Assembly (NCBI RefSeq): GCF_016097555.1
Contig: NC_054701.1
Location: 3,927,688 to 3,991,687 of the forward strand
Length of the DNA: 64,000 nucleotides
Direction: 5' to 3'
From: Gigantopelta aegis
Taxonomy: Eukaryota; Mollusca; Gastropoda; Neomphalida; Peltospiridae
The position numbers and the translations under genes are program-made. Shown one piece after another: positions 31,867-44,203 of the stretch. The notes under the pieces were generated by a model. The model did no database searches and was not told the DNA's origin. It saw only the letters and a program-made list of their open reading frames with translations. Position 1 is the first letter of the stretch; each line of letters starts with the position of its first letter.

Positions 31867-33397
31867 TTTTAAATCCACTAGCCATGAGATCAGTGATTTT
31901 TAAAATTTACTAGCCACAATTAAAAATTCACTATCCCTACTTCGAGTAAATACAACTTTACTAATAGTAATAATCAAATATGTCACCTAAAGAGAGAGAG
32001 ATAGAGCTTAGAAACCCTTAGATTGGGGTGGGGGGTGGGGGTGGGGACAGGACATCAGCATTTGACCACTTTTTTTCACTAGCCATCGGGCATGACAATA
32101 ATAGTTATTTACTAGCCCAACATTGAATATCACTAGCCATGGGAGTGGGGCTACCGTAATCTAGAAGCCCCGTCGGGCATGGCAGTAGTAGTTATTTACT
32201 AGCCCAACATTGAATATCACTAGCCATGGGAGTGGGGCTACCATAATCTAGAAGCCCTGCTAGCCGTCGGGCATGGTAATAGTAGTTATTTACTAGTCCA
32301 ACATTGAATATCACTAGCCATGGGAGTGGGGCTACCATAATCTAGAAGCCCCGTCGGGCATAGCAATAGTAGTTATTTACTAGTCCAACATTGAACATCA
32401 CTAGCCATGGGAGTGGGGCTACCATAATCTAGAAGCCCCGTCGGGCATGGCAATAGTAGTTATTTACTAGCCCAACATGGAATATCACTAGCCATGGGAG
32501 TGGGGCTACCGTAATCTAGAAGCCCCGTCGGGCATGGCAATAGTAGTTATTTACTAGCCCAACATGGAATATCACTAGCCATGGGAGTGGGGCTACCATA
32601 ATCTAGAAGCCCTGTCGGGCATGGCAATAGTAGTTATTTACTAGCCCAACATGGAATATCACTAGCCATGGGAGTGGGGCTACCATAATCTAGAAGCCCT
32701 GTCGGGCATGGCAATAGTAGTTATTTACTAGCCCAACATGGAATATCACTAGCCATGGGAGTGGGGCTACCATAATCTAGAAGCCCTGTCGGGCATGGCA
32801 ATAGTAGTTATTTACTAGCCCAACATGGAATATCACTAGCCATGGGAGTGGGGCTACCATAATCTAGAAGCCCTGTCGGGCATGGCAATAGTAGTTATTT
32901 ACTAGCCCAACATGGAATATCACTAGCCATGGGAGTGGGGCTACCATAATCTAGAAGCCCTGTCGGGCATGGCAATAGTAGTTATTTACTAACCCAACAT
33001 GGAATATCACTAGCCATGGGAGTGGGGCTACCGTAATCTAGAAGCCCCATCGGGCATGACAATAATAGTTATTTACTAGCCGAACATGGAATATCACTAG
33101 CCATGGGAGTGGGGCTACCGTAATCTAGAAGCCCCGTCGGGCATGGCAATAGTAGTTATTTACTAGCCCAACATTGAACATCACTAGCCATGGGAGTGGG
33201 GCTACCGTAATCTAGAAGCCCCGTCGGGCATGGCAATAGTAGTTATTTACTAGCCCAACATTGAACATCACTAGCCATGGGAGTGGGGCTACCGTAATCT
33301 AGAAGCCCCGTCGGGCATGGCAATAGTAGTTATTTACTAGCCCAACATGGAACATCACTAGCCATGGGAGTGGGGCTACCATAATCTGGAAGCCCTG
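31740..33397. mobile_element. Non-autonomous element with CAGGGCTTCYAGA ends, expanded by arrays
   Basis: The left end CAGGGCTTCTAGA at 31740 is complementary to the right end TCTGGAAGCCCTG finishing at 33397 (one mismatch). GTGTA flanks both sides (31735-31739 and 33398-33402), a possible 5-bp target duplication. The interior is non-coding and rich in ACTAGCCAT words; most of its length is the 87-bp array. Possibly hAT-related. In INTS13 intron 1, ending ~270 bp before exon 2. Confidence 0.65.
32085..33397 (+). repeat. 87-bp tandem array, ~15 copies
   Basis: Unit begins GTCGGGCATGGCAATAGTAG and contains TAGCCATGGGAGTGGGGCTA and ATCTAGAAGCCC. Neighbouring copies differ by a few bases (CCCCGTC versus CCCTGTC; AACATTG versus AACATGG), and one junction has a 7-bp insertion near 32262. 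Variants cluster, indicating local duplication of blocks. Confidence 0.97.
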
Positions 33398-33664
33398 GTG
33401 TATTTGTTTCTAGGAGTTTGACAATACGATACACCTATTTTGTGTCAAAATAAATATGTTGTTCTGTTTAGAAAATAGTGATAAATACATGTGATGAACC
33501 ATCTTTACATACATTTGTATTACATATGTACTGTCCAGATAAATGAGATTAAACTGCACATATATACATCATTTTATTGGTAGGACATGATTTCTAACTA
33601 AAGGCAAGTATGCAAGAGTTTTAGCACATACAGTTTATTGAGTGCTATTTGTTTTCTTTTGCAG

Positions 33665-33730
33665 ATACGCATTATTGCTGGAAGCAAGTCTTTGAACTCA
33701 TGGATGCAGAAAGAGCAGAACATACAACAG
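33665..33730 (+). CDS. INTS13: INTS13, exon 2
   Basis: A 66-bp exon after acceptor TTTTGCAG and before donor GTGCAG, phase 0 at both ends. It encodes IRIIAGSKSLNSWMQKEQNI followed by QQ, which aligns with the family segment that continues from the KKL end of exon 1 and contains the conserved LNSW core. It is too short to be called alone; order, phase and the LNSW motif support it. Confidence 0.9.
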
Positions 33731-33847
33731 GTGCAGCATAGCAATAACCTATTATAATTATTAATTAAGGGCTTGATCAGGGTTTGACAAATCCACTAGC
33801 CTTGTAAGTAAATGTGTGGTCTGCATTAATGGAAATAATCAGCTCTA

Positions 33848-34300
33848 TTAGGGTGTACACTACCAAATCAAATCCCATAGACGACAATAGTAACATATAC
33901 GGCTAAAACTCCTACCTGCAACGTATCAACCGACATAAACGCCACGGATATAAATACTACCACCCCTTACACTTAAAGTGAATCAGAAAAAAATGGGGGT
34001 CAAGCTGCTCGTTTCTGAGATAACGGGTAGCGTCTATGACTACCCTAGTTTCGCACAAAATTTGAGTACTTTTTTTTACAGGTACCCCATACATGTTTCA
34101 AGCACAAGGCTACTTGACACATTGGTACTAGATGAAATAAAATTGCACATTTATTTTACCCAGATGAAACTATTATTTTTTACAACCAACACACTCACAT
34201 TTATAACCAATCACAGGACTTGTGGTGTTCACTTCTCTATCAAAAGTTCGGTGCACCTCCAACTTTGACCCAGCCGGAAGTTATTTGGTATTGTACTACC
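33848..34300 (+). repeat. Dispersed repeat R3, copy 1
   Basis: About 33997-34300 recurs in inverted orientation at 46813-47090 and 48196-48405. Shared words are CACAAGGCTACTTGACACAT, CACAGGACTTGTGGTGTTCA and AACTTTGACCCAGCCGGAAG. No long coding frame of recognised type; probably a non-autonomous DNA element. Confidence 0.8.
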
Positions 34301-34792
34301 ATTACTATAATAGCTGCTAGGGCACCCACCAAAGCTTTTATAAGGGCTAGTGACTTTCTCAAACATTGGTGGTCAAACACTGCTTGATACATACATGTGT
34401 ATACGTTGTCAAGTTGTTTTCTTGCACACCAAAAATACTTTTATGTATGTATTCATATTCATCTATATTTAGTTTGTCGGGCCTGGTTTTCCTTGAGGAT
34501 AAAATGCCAACATTCGGAATGATGTCATTTAGCCACGTAAATAACAGCACAGAGTTAATGTTTACAGTTTATACCATACCTAGTGTAAAAAGAATTGCAA
34601 CATTTTTGGATATTGGGCAGTATGAATTTCACATATAGATCTGTGACCCACTGGCATTGATTGAACAAAGTGAATCAATATGCAGTAGAACATGAACTAA
34701 TATATTAGGGCACCAAGTGGCTACACATGACGGCAGGCTCATTTCAAATGAAGTCATTGGTCTGTATTCTTATAAAGTAAACCACAGATTTT

Positions 34793-35011
34793 TAGTCTTA
34801 GAGAGAAAATCCACTACATTTTTCCATTAGTAGCAAGGGATCTTTTATATGCACCATCCCATAAACAGGATAGCACATACCACAGCCTTTGATATACCAG
34901 TCATGGTGCACTGGCTAGAATGACAAATAACCCAATGGGCCCACCAACAGGGATCGATCCCAAACCAATGGTGCATCAAGCAAGTGCTTTACCACTGGGC
35001 TACTTCCTACC
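34793..35011 (-). repeat. SINE family A, tail-truncated
   Basis: Minus orientation; holds the middle body (AGCAAGGGATCTTTTATATG) and the tRNA-like head (complement of GTAGCCCAGTGGTAAAGCAC). The 3' tail is absent. Intron 2 of INTS13. Confidence 0.9.
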
Positions 35012-35250
35012 GTCCTTTAGATATATGTCTAATTATCAGGGGAAATCATACAATGTACCATACAAATTTAACAAATATACATGTAGGTGCATCATATGTA
35101 AGGCAATTTAATCCAAAATTGTGTGGTTATTTTTTGTGTTACATATTGTTATTTCAACATACGATTGAGAGAACGAGGAAAGACCTCACTGTGCTCAGAA
35201 CAAACAACAGCCTGTTGTGACCAAGTCAGTGAGATCTAAAGCCCTGTTAC

Positions 35251-35440
35251 AACATCTGAGATCATTTTATAGGATTGTGGCATTAAGAATCAATGGAATC
35301 ATAAGTTAAATAAAAACATCTGAGATCATTTTATAGGATTATGGTATTAAGAATCAATGGAATCATAAGTTAAATAAAAACATCTGAGATCATTTTATAG
35401 GATTATGGTATTAAGAATCAGTGGAATCATAAGTTAAATA
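35251..35440 (+). repeat. 64-bp tandem repeat, three copies
   Basis: Unit starts AACATCTGAGATCATTTTAT and ends ATAAGTTAAATAAA. A single diverged relative may lie at 48593-48660. Confidence 0.95.
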
Positions 35441-35527
35441 GGTAAAATAATCAAGCGTACATATATGTCTCTGAAAAATAATGTGCAATTTTTGTGGGCA
35501 GATAGGATGTTAGCAGGTCAATTTCTG

Positions 35528-35576
35528 TTCACATGAGACGAGCACTCTACCACTGAACTATATCCCGGCACCTCGT
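35528..35576 (-). repeat. tRNA-like SINE head fragment
   Basis: Complement of GGTGCCGGGATATAGTTCAG then TGGTAGAGTGCTCG, an A-box-like pol III head without the rest of a SINE or tRNA. Confidence 0.5.
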
Positions 35577-36147
35577 GATAGATTCTCTGTATCATTGACA
35601 TTTGAGTTGATCACCACAGAATATTGAGCCGGAAATTAGATGAACTTACAATCAATGACCACTTTGCACCAGACCCTGATCCTTGACTAATAACCAACTA
35701 CAGTATATGTAGTTAATACATGTACGTTGTGCTTTGGGTTCAATTTAAACCGGTTTCTTGCCTCATACCATGTATGTTTGAGGCTTTTTTCCCTCATATT
35801 AACAATTTAAATACAGATTTAACATGTAAATAGGTTTTTGGTTGTTTTTTTTTTTTAATTTACTTTTGTTTATAAACTAAATATATATGTATATGTTGTC
35901 ACCAGCCTGTGAATAAAGAGAAAATGTAAACATATTCATTGGCGCATTCAAGGCTGTAGAACTATTGAAGGGAAGTAACTATGTTAGTTCAGTTTTACTT
36001 GATGTGGATCTTGCAGTGTTGTGCCTACACTAAATACATGTATATGCACAGCAGTGTTGAAGTACCAAATTAAGTGGCCTCTAGCTCTCCAAGGGTTGGT
36101 TTTGTGTTATTTTTTAAAAGTAAGGAAGACATAGTTTATGGCTTGCA

Positions 36148-37165
36148 GGGCTCACGTGAGCAGGCGAAGTGAGCCCAAACTTCGCTTTGACCACCTACAC
36201 TTCGCCGTGTCAGTCACGGTACAGTGAAATTGGTGTCACTTTTTAAAAATAGTGAATACTTGCATTGTAGACGATCACAGATGAATGGTGAAGAACTTGA
36301 GGAACGCCTATTCATAGATAATAATTAGGTGTTACGTGTCTGAGAGTTTGAAGTGATTCTGGCACCATAAAATCATGTGACAGGCTCACAGCTCAGACAA
36401 AACCCGTGTCTGGCTTGCATGTACTACTGATTGTTGTAGCGTGTAATTTTAATTCTATTGTCAGGTGTACGTGCTGGAACTTGTACAAGGATGGGGATCT
36501 AGACTGGCCAGTGAATGTTTTAGGGAGGTTGGGTCATGCTTCACCGGAAAATATAGTGAAAAAAAAAATTTGACGTGGAAAAAAAAGGGGAATGATTAAC
36601 TAGTTTCACGCAGACTTTTTTTTATAATTAATAAATTCAACATACAAGCAAAGATGTAAAAATTATAAACTAATAGTAGTAATACTAATACAGACAAACC
36701 TGTCCTAATTATAAACTAATAGTAGTAATACTAATACAGACAAACCTGTCCTAATTATAAACTAATAGTAGTAATACTAATACAGACAAACCTGTCCTAA
36801 TTATAAACTAATAGTAGTAATACTAATACAGACAAACCTGTCCTAACAGCCATCAGTGGTCTCCTGCAGTAAATTGCCATTGTTTTTCCTACCAAAAGAT
36901 TTTTAATGTAAATGCACTTGTAATAAGCGATCACTTGTCTAACACACCTAGGGGCCACCTAAATTGGATCCTTAGTTGCTAAAATGCCTGTGTTAAGCGA
37001 CCACTGTAAATTAAAAATGTAAAGTTAAACAGTGACAAGGTGCAGCAAATAAGCAAACTTCACACCTTCACAGATAGTAGTACCCATTCAGTCCAACATC
37101 TCCACTGTGTATCAGTTAAGAAATTGGGACTGTGGAATGCTTTTAATTGCCTCTGGGTAATCTAA
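36148..37165 (+). repeat. Dispersed repeat R2, copy B
   Basis: Inverted relative of 3265-4115 (see that entry), starting GCAGGGCTCACGTGAGCAGG. It has gained the 46-bp array at 36660-36843. In intron 2 of INTS13. The two copies are ~32 kb apart in opposite orientation. Confidence 0.7.
36660..36843 (+). repeat. 46-bp tandem array, four copies
   Basis: Unit TAATTATAAACTAATAGTAG then TAATACTAATACAGACAAACCTGTCC minus overlap; copies are identical as far as I can see. Confidence 0.95.
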
Positions 37166-37608
37166 GCTCGACGTTTGTAGATTAATCCAATAGGACCATA
37201 CTCTGCATGGAGTAGTTATTAAATGAAAAGAGAAGACAAACTTGTGAGACAATGAATTCCAAACAGTTAAATTAGTGTTTTTCATTTATATTTCATTATT
37301 TCTCAAGAAGGCGGCATGTGGGAAGGTGATTTTTAGAAAACTTTGGAGCACTTCCATCAATTAGCAGTATTGACACTAATTTTTTTTTACAAAAATACAG
37401 ACATAAAAGTTTCACCTGTATTCAGCAGCCACTTTTTACTATATACTCCTTATTGTTGCCATTTAAGACAGGTTTGACTGTATTGGGTTAATATAACTTT
37501 TTTTGCATATTTTATTTGTTTAGATTACAAATTTAAGTCTCCTTCCTGTTAAAAACTTTGCCATATCAAAAGTTTGAAAAAAAAGTGACTTCGCTCTTCA
37601 TGAGGCCT

Positions 37609-38012
37609 GACTTGTTATTGGTGCAGGGCAAAGTGTGGGTTAAAGTAAGGAAGACATTTTTACTGTGACTTGTTATTGGTGCAGGGCAAAGTGTGGGTTA
37701 AAGTAAGGGAGACATTTTTACTGTGACTTGTTATTGGTGCAGGGCAAAGTGTGGGTTAAAGTAAGGAAGACATTTTTACTGTGACTTGTTATTGGTGCAG
37801 GGCAAAGTGTGGGTTAAAGTAAGGGAGACATTTTTACTGTGACTTGTTATTGGTGCAGGGCAAAGTGTGGGTTAAAGTAAGGGAGACATTTTTACTGTGA
37901 CTTGTTATTGGTGCAGGGCAAAGTGTGGGTTAAAGTAAGGGAGACATTTTTACTGTGACTTGTTATTGGTGCAGGGCAAAGTGTGGGTTAAAGTAAGGAA
38001 GACATTTTTCTG
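37609..38012 (+). repeat. 58-bp tandem array, seven copies
   Basis: Unit GACTTGTTATTGGTGCAGGG continuing through GTGTGGGTTAAAGTAAGG. Copies alternate AAGGAAGAC and AAGGGAGAC. It ends ~230 bp upstream of INTS13 exon 3, in intron 2. Confidence 0.97.
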
Positions 38013-38242
38013 CTGTTTGAGTCCAACAGTTTTCCATATTCTCCATCCAAAGTTTACAATGTGGTTTTTGCTGATACTTAGCATGCATTCTGAATGAGGA
38101 CTGCCATTGTGCAACCCTAATCCTCGGGCCAATCTGAGATGTCCTCCAATATTAAACTGTCAGGATTTGTTTTCAAAACCGACTGTCATCTCTGTTACGT
38201 GTGTTAATTTGTGTTTACCTGTATGTTTACCTGTATTTGTAG

Positions 38243-38433
38243 GTTATGTTGGCTCTGGCTCACCTAGGCGTGCCTGGGACTGACACATCTGATGAAGACT
38301 ACAGTGTGATGCATGGCCTGACCCGTGCCATCGAGAGCATGTGTGAGCCCAGCGAGCCCCAGATAGACGCGCTAAACACCGACAGCGACATTCGCAATTG
38401 TGGCAGAATCATTTGTATGACATGTATGAAGAG
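38243..38433 (+). CDS. INTS13: INTS13, exon 3
   Basis: A 191-bp exon after acceptor TTTGTAG and before donor GTACGT at 38434, starting in phase 0 and leaving two bases for exon 4. It encodes VMLALAHLGVPGTDTSDEDY then SVMHGLTRAIESMCEP and ends NCGRIICMTCMK. The HGL-A-E--C and GRIICMT blocks are family landmarks. The codons are GC-rich compared with the surrounding intron. Confidence 0.95.
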
Positions 38434-38508
38434 GTACGTTGTGACAGAAGGTGGATGTGGTCATGTTGCAGGGATGTGTAATAATCAACCAGTGGATAGA
38501 AGGCAAAC

Positions 38509-39040
38509 TAACACTAACACTTCGGATTTGTTACAAGATATGTCCCCTACAGTTTTCAAGTTGTTAACACAAAAAATAATTGAATATTAAGAGAATACTA
38601 ATCAAATAAATGCTTATATTTCAGATTTTAAGCATTGCCTGACATCCGTGACCTTTTGACCTCTGATGACCTACCTGTTGACCCCAATTGAATCTTTCAC
38701 TGGTATGCATGTACCTCTCACCAATATCAATATGTGGACTATCAGCTTGCTAGTAAACACTGATCTGGTTTAGAGATATGACCATTTTTATTTCCCTTTA
38801 ACTACAGCTACATTTTTGTTAACGTTAAAATACGACCTTTTTCCATTTGTCACGCAAACACTACTTTGCAAAATAAATGAACACTAACACTTCGGATTTG
38901 TTGCAAAATGTGTCCCCTACAGTTTTCAAGTTGTTAAGAGCAAAATAATTGAATATTAAGAGAGTACTAATCAAATAAATGCTTATATGTCTGATTTTAA
39001 GCATTGCCTAAAATCTGTGACCTTTTGACCTTTCGTGACC
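38509..39040 (+). repeat. ~155-bp direct duplication in intron 3
   Basis: About 38509-38665 and 38878-39035 share AACACTAACACTTCGGATTT, CCCCTACAGTTTTCAAGTTG and TAAATGCTTATAT with small differences. The first copy lies close to the exon 3 donor. Confidence 0.85.
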
Positions 39041-40071
39041 TACATTGTGACACAATAATTATAATATTTTGAGTGGTCACAGAGTATTCTCTGTCAATTT
39101 AAACTTAAGTTATGTCCATTTTTGTTATCCCTACCCCATAATTCTAATTCCAAAAATCTTGTGTCATGGTTCACTTTAACCCCTCCAAAACCATAGTGCG
39201 TCCCTGTTTATTCAATGTTAACATTGATAATCCTAAAATATAGGTCCGAACTAATGTAGTTATTGATGTTCTTCACTACTTAGTAGAATATTATAAACAG
39301 TTTTTCATGTACAAATAGTTTTAATATTTTTATGAATTTGTCACAAATTGTATAAAATCATGTAGATTGGGGTTAAGTGGGGGACATGCCCCTAAACATT
39401 TTCAACAAGCACACATGATTATAGGATATTAAACAAGCTTCCTTTTCGTATTACATTTATGTCCTGAGTGAAATAATTTTCAGTTATCACTTTAGCTTGT
39501 GACAATGAAAATTATTTTACGAGGGACATAAACATGATACGAAATGGTAGTGATTTTAATATCATATTTATTACCCACAATCGATCTTAATTTATATCAC
39601 ACAACTCGTTTGGTTGATGTTCTTGTAAGGTTGTAGTGCACCAATCGATGACATCATCGTGTGATGTCAAAGTGGTGTTCTAGTGGGGCGTATCACTTTG
39701 GTATGTACCAACATATTTATAACAATATGGGTAATAAAAGGGATTCTGTCACTGGTCCCATTATTGAACAATATATTAAAATCTTGAGGGGTTTATTCTT
39801 TTGTAAGATGTTTGCAACTAACTGAGGTTTTTTTAAAAGTAAAATTACATATTTGTTTCTTTAGAATATGTCTGTATATTCAAGGAGCATGTGGTTGTCA
39901 TAATGTTTTCAAGTACATGTATAACCCAAACTGGATTTTACCTCCAAATAATATTTGAATGATTAGAAACACTGATATTCTAAACAAAGCATATTTAAAT
40001 GTAATTTTATTTGTTAAACAGACCTTATTGATCAGAAACATATTACTGTGGCAAAAACGCCTTGTGTTATT

Positions 40072-40680
40072 AGTACCCAACCGGTCCAAACAGAGGGGAC
40101 CATAGGTTTCATCTCCAACTTTCTGTCTGTCTGTCCATCCATCTGTCCCATGTTTTCCGGATGTTTTTTTCAGAAGGCCTTAAGGTATTGAGCTGAACGT
40201 GTGTGTATAGCTTCATCATGTACTGTTACAGATCAAGTTTGACTTTCATGACAATTTACCCATTTTTGACGGGAGTTATAGCCCTTGAACTGAGGAGGTG
40301 TGAAAATTTGTTTTCCAGACTTTTTTCAGAAGACCTTTAGATATTGAGGTGAAATTTTGTGTATAGGTTTATCATGCACTGTTACAGATCAAGTTTCACT
40401 TTCATGGCGATTTACCCATATTTAACGGAGTTATGGCCCTTGAATTTAGGAGATGTAAAAATGTGTTGTCTGGATTTTTGCAGTGCCTGGAGATATCAAG
40501 ATGATATTTTGTATATAGCTTTATATCATTTGTATATAGCTTTACATGTCAAGTTGAAGTTTCATGGTGATTTACCCTCTTTTCAGAGTTATGGCCTTTG
40601 AATTTAGTAAATACAAAAAATTGTTGGGCCCGGTAGGGGACATGTATTGCTTTAGCAGTACTCTCAAAATGCTTGTTAAC
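40072..40680 (+). repeat. Dispersed repeat with ~150-170-bp degenerate internal repeats
   Basis: Two to three diverged repeats share GTTACAGATCAAGTTT, CATGGCGATTTACCC and AGTTATGGCCCTTGAATTTA. It opens with ACCGGTCCAAACAGAGGGGA and closes with GGGCCCGGTAGGGGACATGT. No coding role seen. Ends just before INTS13 exon 4. Confidence 0.6.
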
Positions 40681-40716
40681 ATACTGGTCATTAATTCATT
40701 TGTTTGTCTTGTTTAG

Positions 40717-40797
40717 TGAAAACCATGTGCGAATGTTAGAAGAATGTGTGCTGGATGCCATCACTGAACATAACAAGCTTGCCGCTTCACAAGAGGG
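40717..40797 (+). CDS. INTS13: INTS13, exon 4 (last exon found)
   Basis: An 81-bp exon after acceptor TTGTTTAG and before donor GTGAGT at 40798. Its first base completes the Ser codon from exon 3. It encodes ENHVRMLEECVLDAITEHNK followed by LAASQE, matching the conserved HVRMLE-C and EHNKLAA blocks of the family. The reading frame remains open with two bases left over. I scanned to 64000 and saw nothing resembling the next family segment, so the gene is incomplete here. Confidence 0.95.
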
Positions 40798-40844
40798 GTG
40801 AGTACATGTAGCAGAGTGCTTATAGGCCATCCATAATGTACATA

Positions 40845-41850
40845 CACACAGAGAGGGGAGGTTTACAGAGAGTTTACAGAGGGAGGAGGGATCACAGAGA
40901 GGGGAGGTGGGGTCAGGTGTTACTTACAGAGAGTTTACAGAGGGAGGAGGGATCACAGATAGGGGAGGTGGGGTCAGGTGTTACTTACAGAGAGTTTACA
41001 GAGGGAGGAGGGATCACAGAGAGGGGAGGTGGGGTTGGGTGTTACTTACAGAGAGTTTACAGAGGGAGGAGGGATCACAGAGAGGGGAGGTGGGGTCAGG
41101 TGTTACTTACAGAGCGTTTACAGAGGGAGGAGGGATCACAGAGAGGGGAGGTGGGGTTGGGTGTTACTTACAGAGAGGAGGGATCACAGAGAGGGGAGGT
41201 GGGGTTGGGTGTTACGTACAGAGAGGAGGGATCACAGAGAGGGGAGGTGGGGTCAGGTGTTACTTACAGAGCGTTTACAGAGGGAGGAGGGATCACAGAG
41301 AGGGGAGGTGGGGTTGGGTGTTACTTACAGAGAGGAGGGATCACAGAGAGGGGAGGTGGGGTTGGGTGTTACGTACAGAGAGGAGGGATCACAGAGAGGG
41401 GAGGTGGGGTCAGGTGTTACTTACAGAGAGTTTACAGAGGGAGGAGGGATCACAGAGAGGGGAGGTGGGGTCAGGTGTTACTTACAGAGAGTTTACAGAG
41501 GGAGGAGGGATCACAGAGAGGGGAGGTGGGGTTGGGTGTTACTTACAGATAGGAGGGATCACAGAGAGGGGAGGTGGGGTTGGGTGTTACGTACAAAGAG
41601 GAGGGATCACAGAGAGGGGAGGTGGGGTCAGGTGTTACTTACAGAAAGTTTACAGAGAGAGGAGGGATCACAGAGAGGGAGGTGGGGTTGGGTGTTACGT
41701 ACAGAGAGGAGGGATCACAGAGAGGGGAGGTGGGGTCAGGTGTTACTTACAGAAAGTTTACAGAGAGAGGAGGGATCACAGAGAGGGAGGTGGGGTTGGG
41801 TGTTACGTACAGAAACTTACAGAGAGAGTAGGTATCACAGAGAAGGATCA
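40845..41850 (+). repeat. GA-rich minisatellite with 61-bp and 48-bp units
   Basis: Long units (ACAGAGAGTTTACAGAGGGA...) and short units lacking the TTTACAGAG part alternate ~20 times, each ending GGTGTTACTT or GGTGTTACGT. The plus strand is free of stops in all three frames over most of the array because the unit lacks them, so the long frames here are not genes. It begins ~50 bp after the exon 4 donor. Confidence 0.95.
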
Positions 41851-44110
41851 CTGATCCTGTACATGTGGGAGTGGCTAATGATCAAAGGTACACAAAATGT
41901 ACGTGGGGGGAGGGGGTGTAAAAATAATCCCAGATTTTGTGTGTACATACATTATGGATGGCCTCTTGCATGTATTTCAGTGGCTCAGTTTAAGGGGAGG
42001 TAATAATTATTCTGCAGGTTTGAGGTTAAGAAAACTGCGGTGAACCATAAAGGAGGCAGTATCTTGATGAAGCTGTTTGCATACATATTTTCAAATAACA
42101 TGAATAAATACTAGGCTGACCAAACAAAAAAACCCACATCCAACAAACATGAAGATGATAGGAATCAAAATAATAAAAACCATTAAAACAATGTTGAAAA
42201 AGCCTGAATGTGAAAAGTGTCATCAAGTAATATTCACGTTTTAAGCTGTTGTTCACCAAATCAGAATTAAACTTGAATTTGGTCAATATTTTCAAAGACT
42301 AATTACCCCCTAAAAAACTATTGCAAATGTAGCCAACGTTGAATGTTGTAACTACATGTTTCTATCATATATCTCAGGACAGACAAGAGAATTCTCATTG
42401 CAAATATATGCCCATCTTCTTTTATCTTCTTCTTTTTTCAATGTGCAGTATCATTTAATAAGTACACCCATTTCTCTTGCCTGGTTATCTCTTTTAATAT
42501 GGCTTCTAGCATGAATGTTGAGATTACAATTTATAAATAATTTTATCAAATTTGTATTTAAATATTTGTATGGTAATCCACACAATGTTGAAGTGTGATT
42601 TTTTATATTCTCTCTTTATTTGCATCTATCAGAAATATTACACTGTATGTGATTGTCCTGTTCATTGTCCATGCGTTGTGAACAGTTTATTCTTTGAATA
42701 ACTTCCATATTGTATGAGCCAGCTTCAGTCTTCGCGTGCTTCTGAGATGCTGGTAAGTGTTAGGTTAGCCAAACAGACTCATTCTCTGTGGATAAAAAGA
42801 CATCGTCACCCCGCATTCAGCGACAGTTAGCAATGCCAACATTTGCAAACTGTTTGAATACTGTAATGGTTACTATTTAAATGACATGCAATATTTATTC
42901 TTATTCAGATATTCAGATGTTTGTTTTGATTGGAATTTTTGTTTACACGTCATGTATAAATATGCGAATAGATGTGTTTATAACTAGTCATGGTGAATAT
43001 TCCATCAGTTTTGATGTCAAATGTGCATTCCTTCAAATAGTTATTGTGGTATTTATACAATACATATGCGGGCATGGTTATCGTTTGTAAATTCTATAAT
43101 GTATGTAACTTCATCTCGTGGAGATTTCTTTAGGCCTATCGTCTTTTTGCCAATCCACTTCATTCATTCAATTGCCCGTGACAATCGGCAATGCCGTCGA
43201 GATTGCTGCTGAGATTTTCATTCTCTGTGGTATTGTTTTTTGCCGTGCACTATATAGGATTTTTTTTCAAGATATTTTTTGTTCTTATTGTTAAAAATAA
43301 AATATACATTGTGAACTGGAAACAGATTAAAAGTATATATTAAAACAGTAACTGTACCGTTATTATTAAATAAAAAGTATTTGAATCTCAGCTCCATTGG
43401 GCATGATCAAAAATACATGTAAATTATCAATCCAAAGTTCAACCAGAAAAGATTTCGCTAACTATTCAATTGGTTCACGACATGGCCATTTGGTGTTTTA
43501 TTTTCAGTAAAATGTTCATCATACACTCGTTCAAATCACTTGAAGTGTTATGGTCAGTCTGATGACCTGGTATACCATAAATGAATCTTACAGCATATTG
43601 GCAAACAACACAGATAAATTCATCATTGAAATTTACTTACAATTCAGAGTTGCAAACATGTTAACGTTAAATTGCCATGGAAGATGCCATGGACACTACT
43701 TTTTCACGGCATTTTGTTTTGCCGTGGTCATTTTTATATTTGCAGGGGTTGATGAAAATTGATTTAAATAAGGGAGATAAGTATGGTGTGAGTTTTTACA
43801 AGTATTTTATTATCTCCCTTGATTTACATCACAGTTGTTGGTGTTTTAGGGTGGGGGTTTTCATTTTGGAGTTAATTGCAAAGACATTTTATCATATATT
43901 AGTTATTGAAAGAAATTGTCGAATGTGATGTCATTCATCTTAACCTGCATGCCCTCTTATGGGGAGAATTGTAAGCCAGTAATTACTCAACTTAGTTCAG
44001 TAACCCACTGAGAACACAGTTTCTGAAACCGCTTACAGATAACGGGAACATAGCATACAGTGAATCATGGTGTAAGTATAGTGGGCGTGTAAAAAGGTCA
44101 TTTTGTAGAA
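41851..44110. other. Intron 4 of INTS13, nothing recognised
   Basis: AT-rich sequence without an exon match, SINE or array that I can identify. Short frames at 42881-43212 and 43550-43928 show no family motif. Confidence 0.4.
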
Positions 44111-44111
44111 C

Positions 44112-44203
44112 GATTTGGCCTTCTTTGATAAGTAAATTTGGCCTTCTTTGATAAGTAGATTTGGCCTTCTTTGATAAGTAGATTTGGCCTTCTTTGATAA
44201 GTA
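44112..44203 (+). repeat. 23-bp tandem array, four copies
   Basis: Unit GATTTGGCCTTCTTTGATAA then GTA. It shares GATAAGTA with the adjoining 89-bp array, so it probably grew from that array's edge. Confidence 0.95.

Noticed and set aside
33978..34268. 96-codon frame after INTS13 exon 2
   Set aside because: It lies in dispersed repeat R3, whose other copies at 46.8 and 48.2 kb do not keep the frame.
40836..42003. Three overlapping plus-strand frames of 238-341 codons
   Set aside because: They are the three frames of a stop-free GA-rich minisatellite; the repeats show no codon-level constraint and lie in an INTS13 intron.
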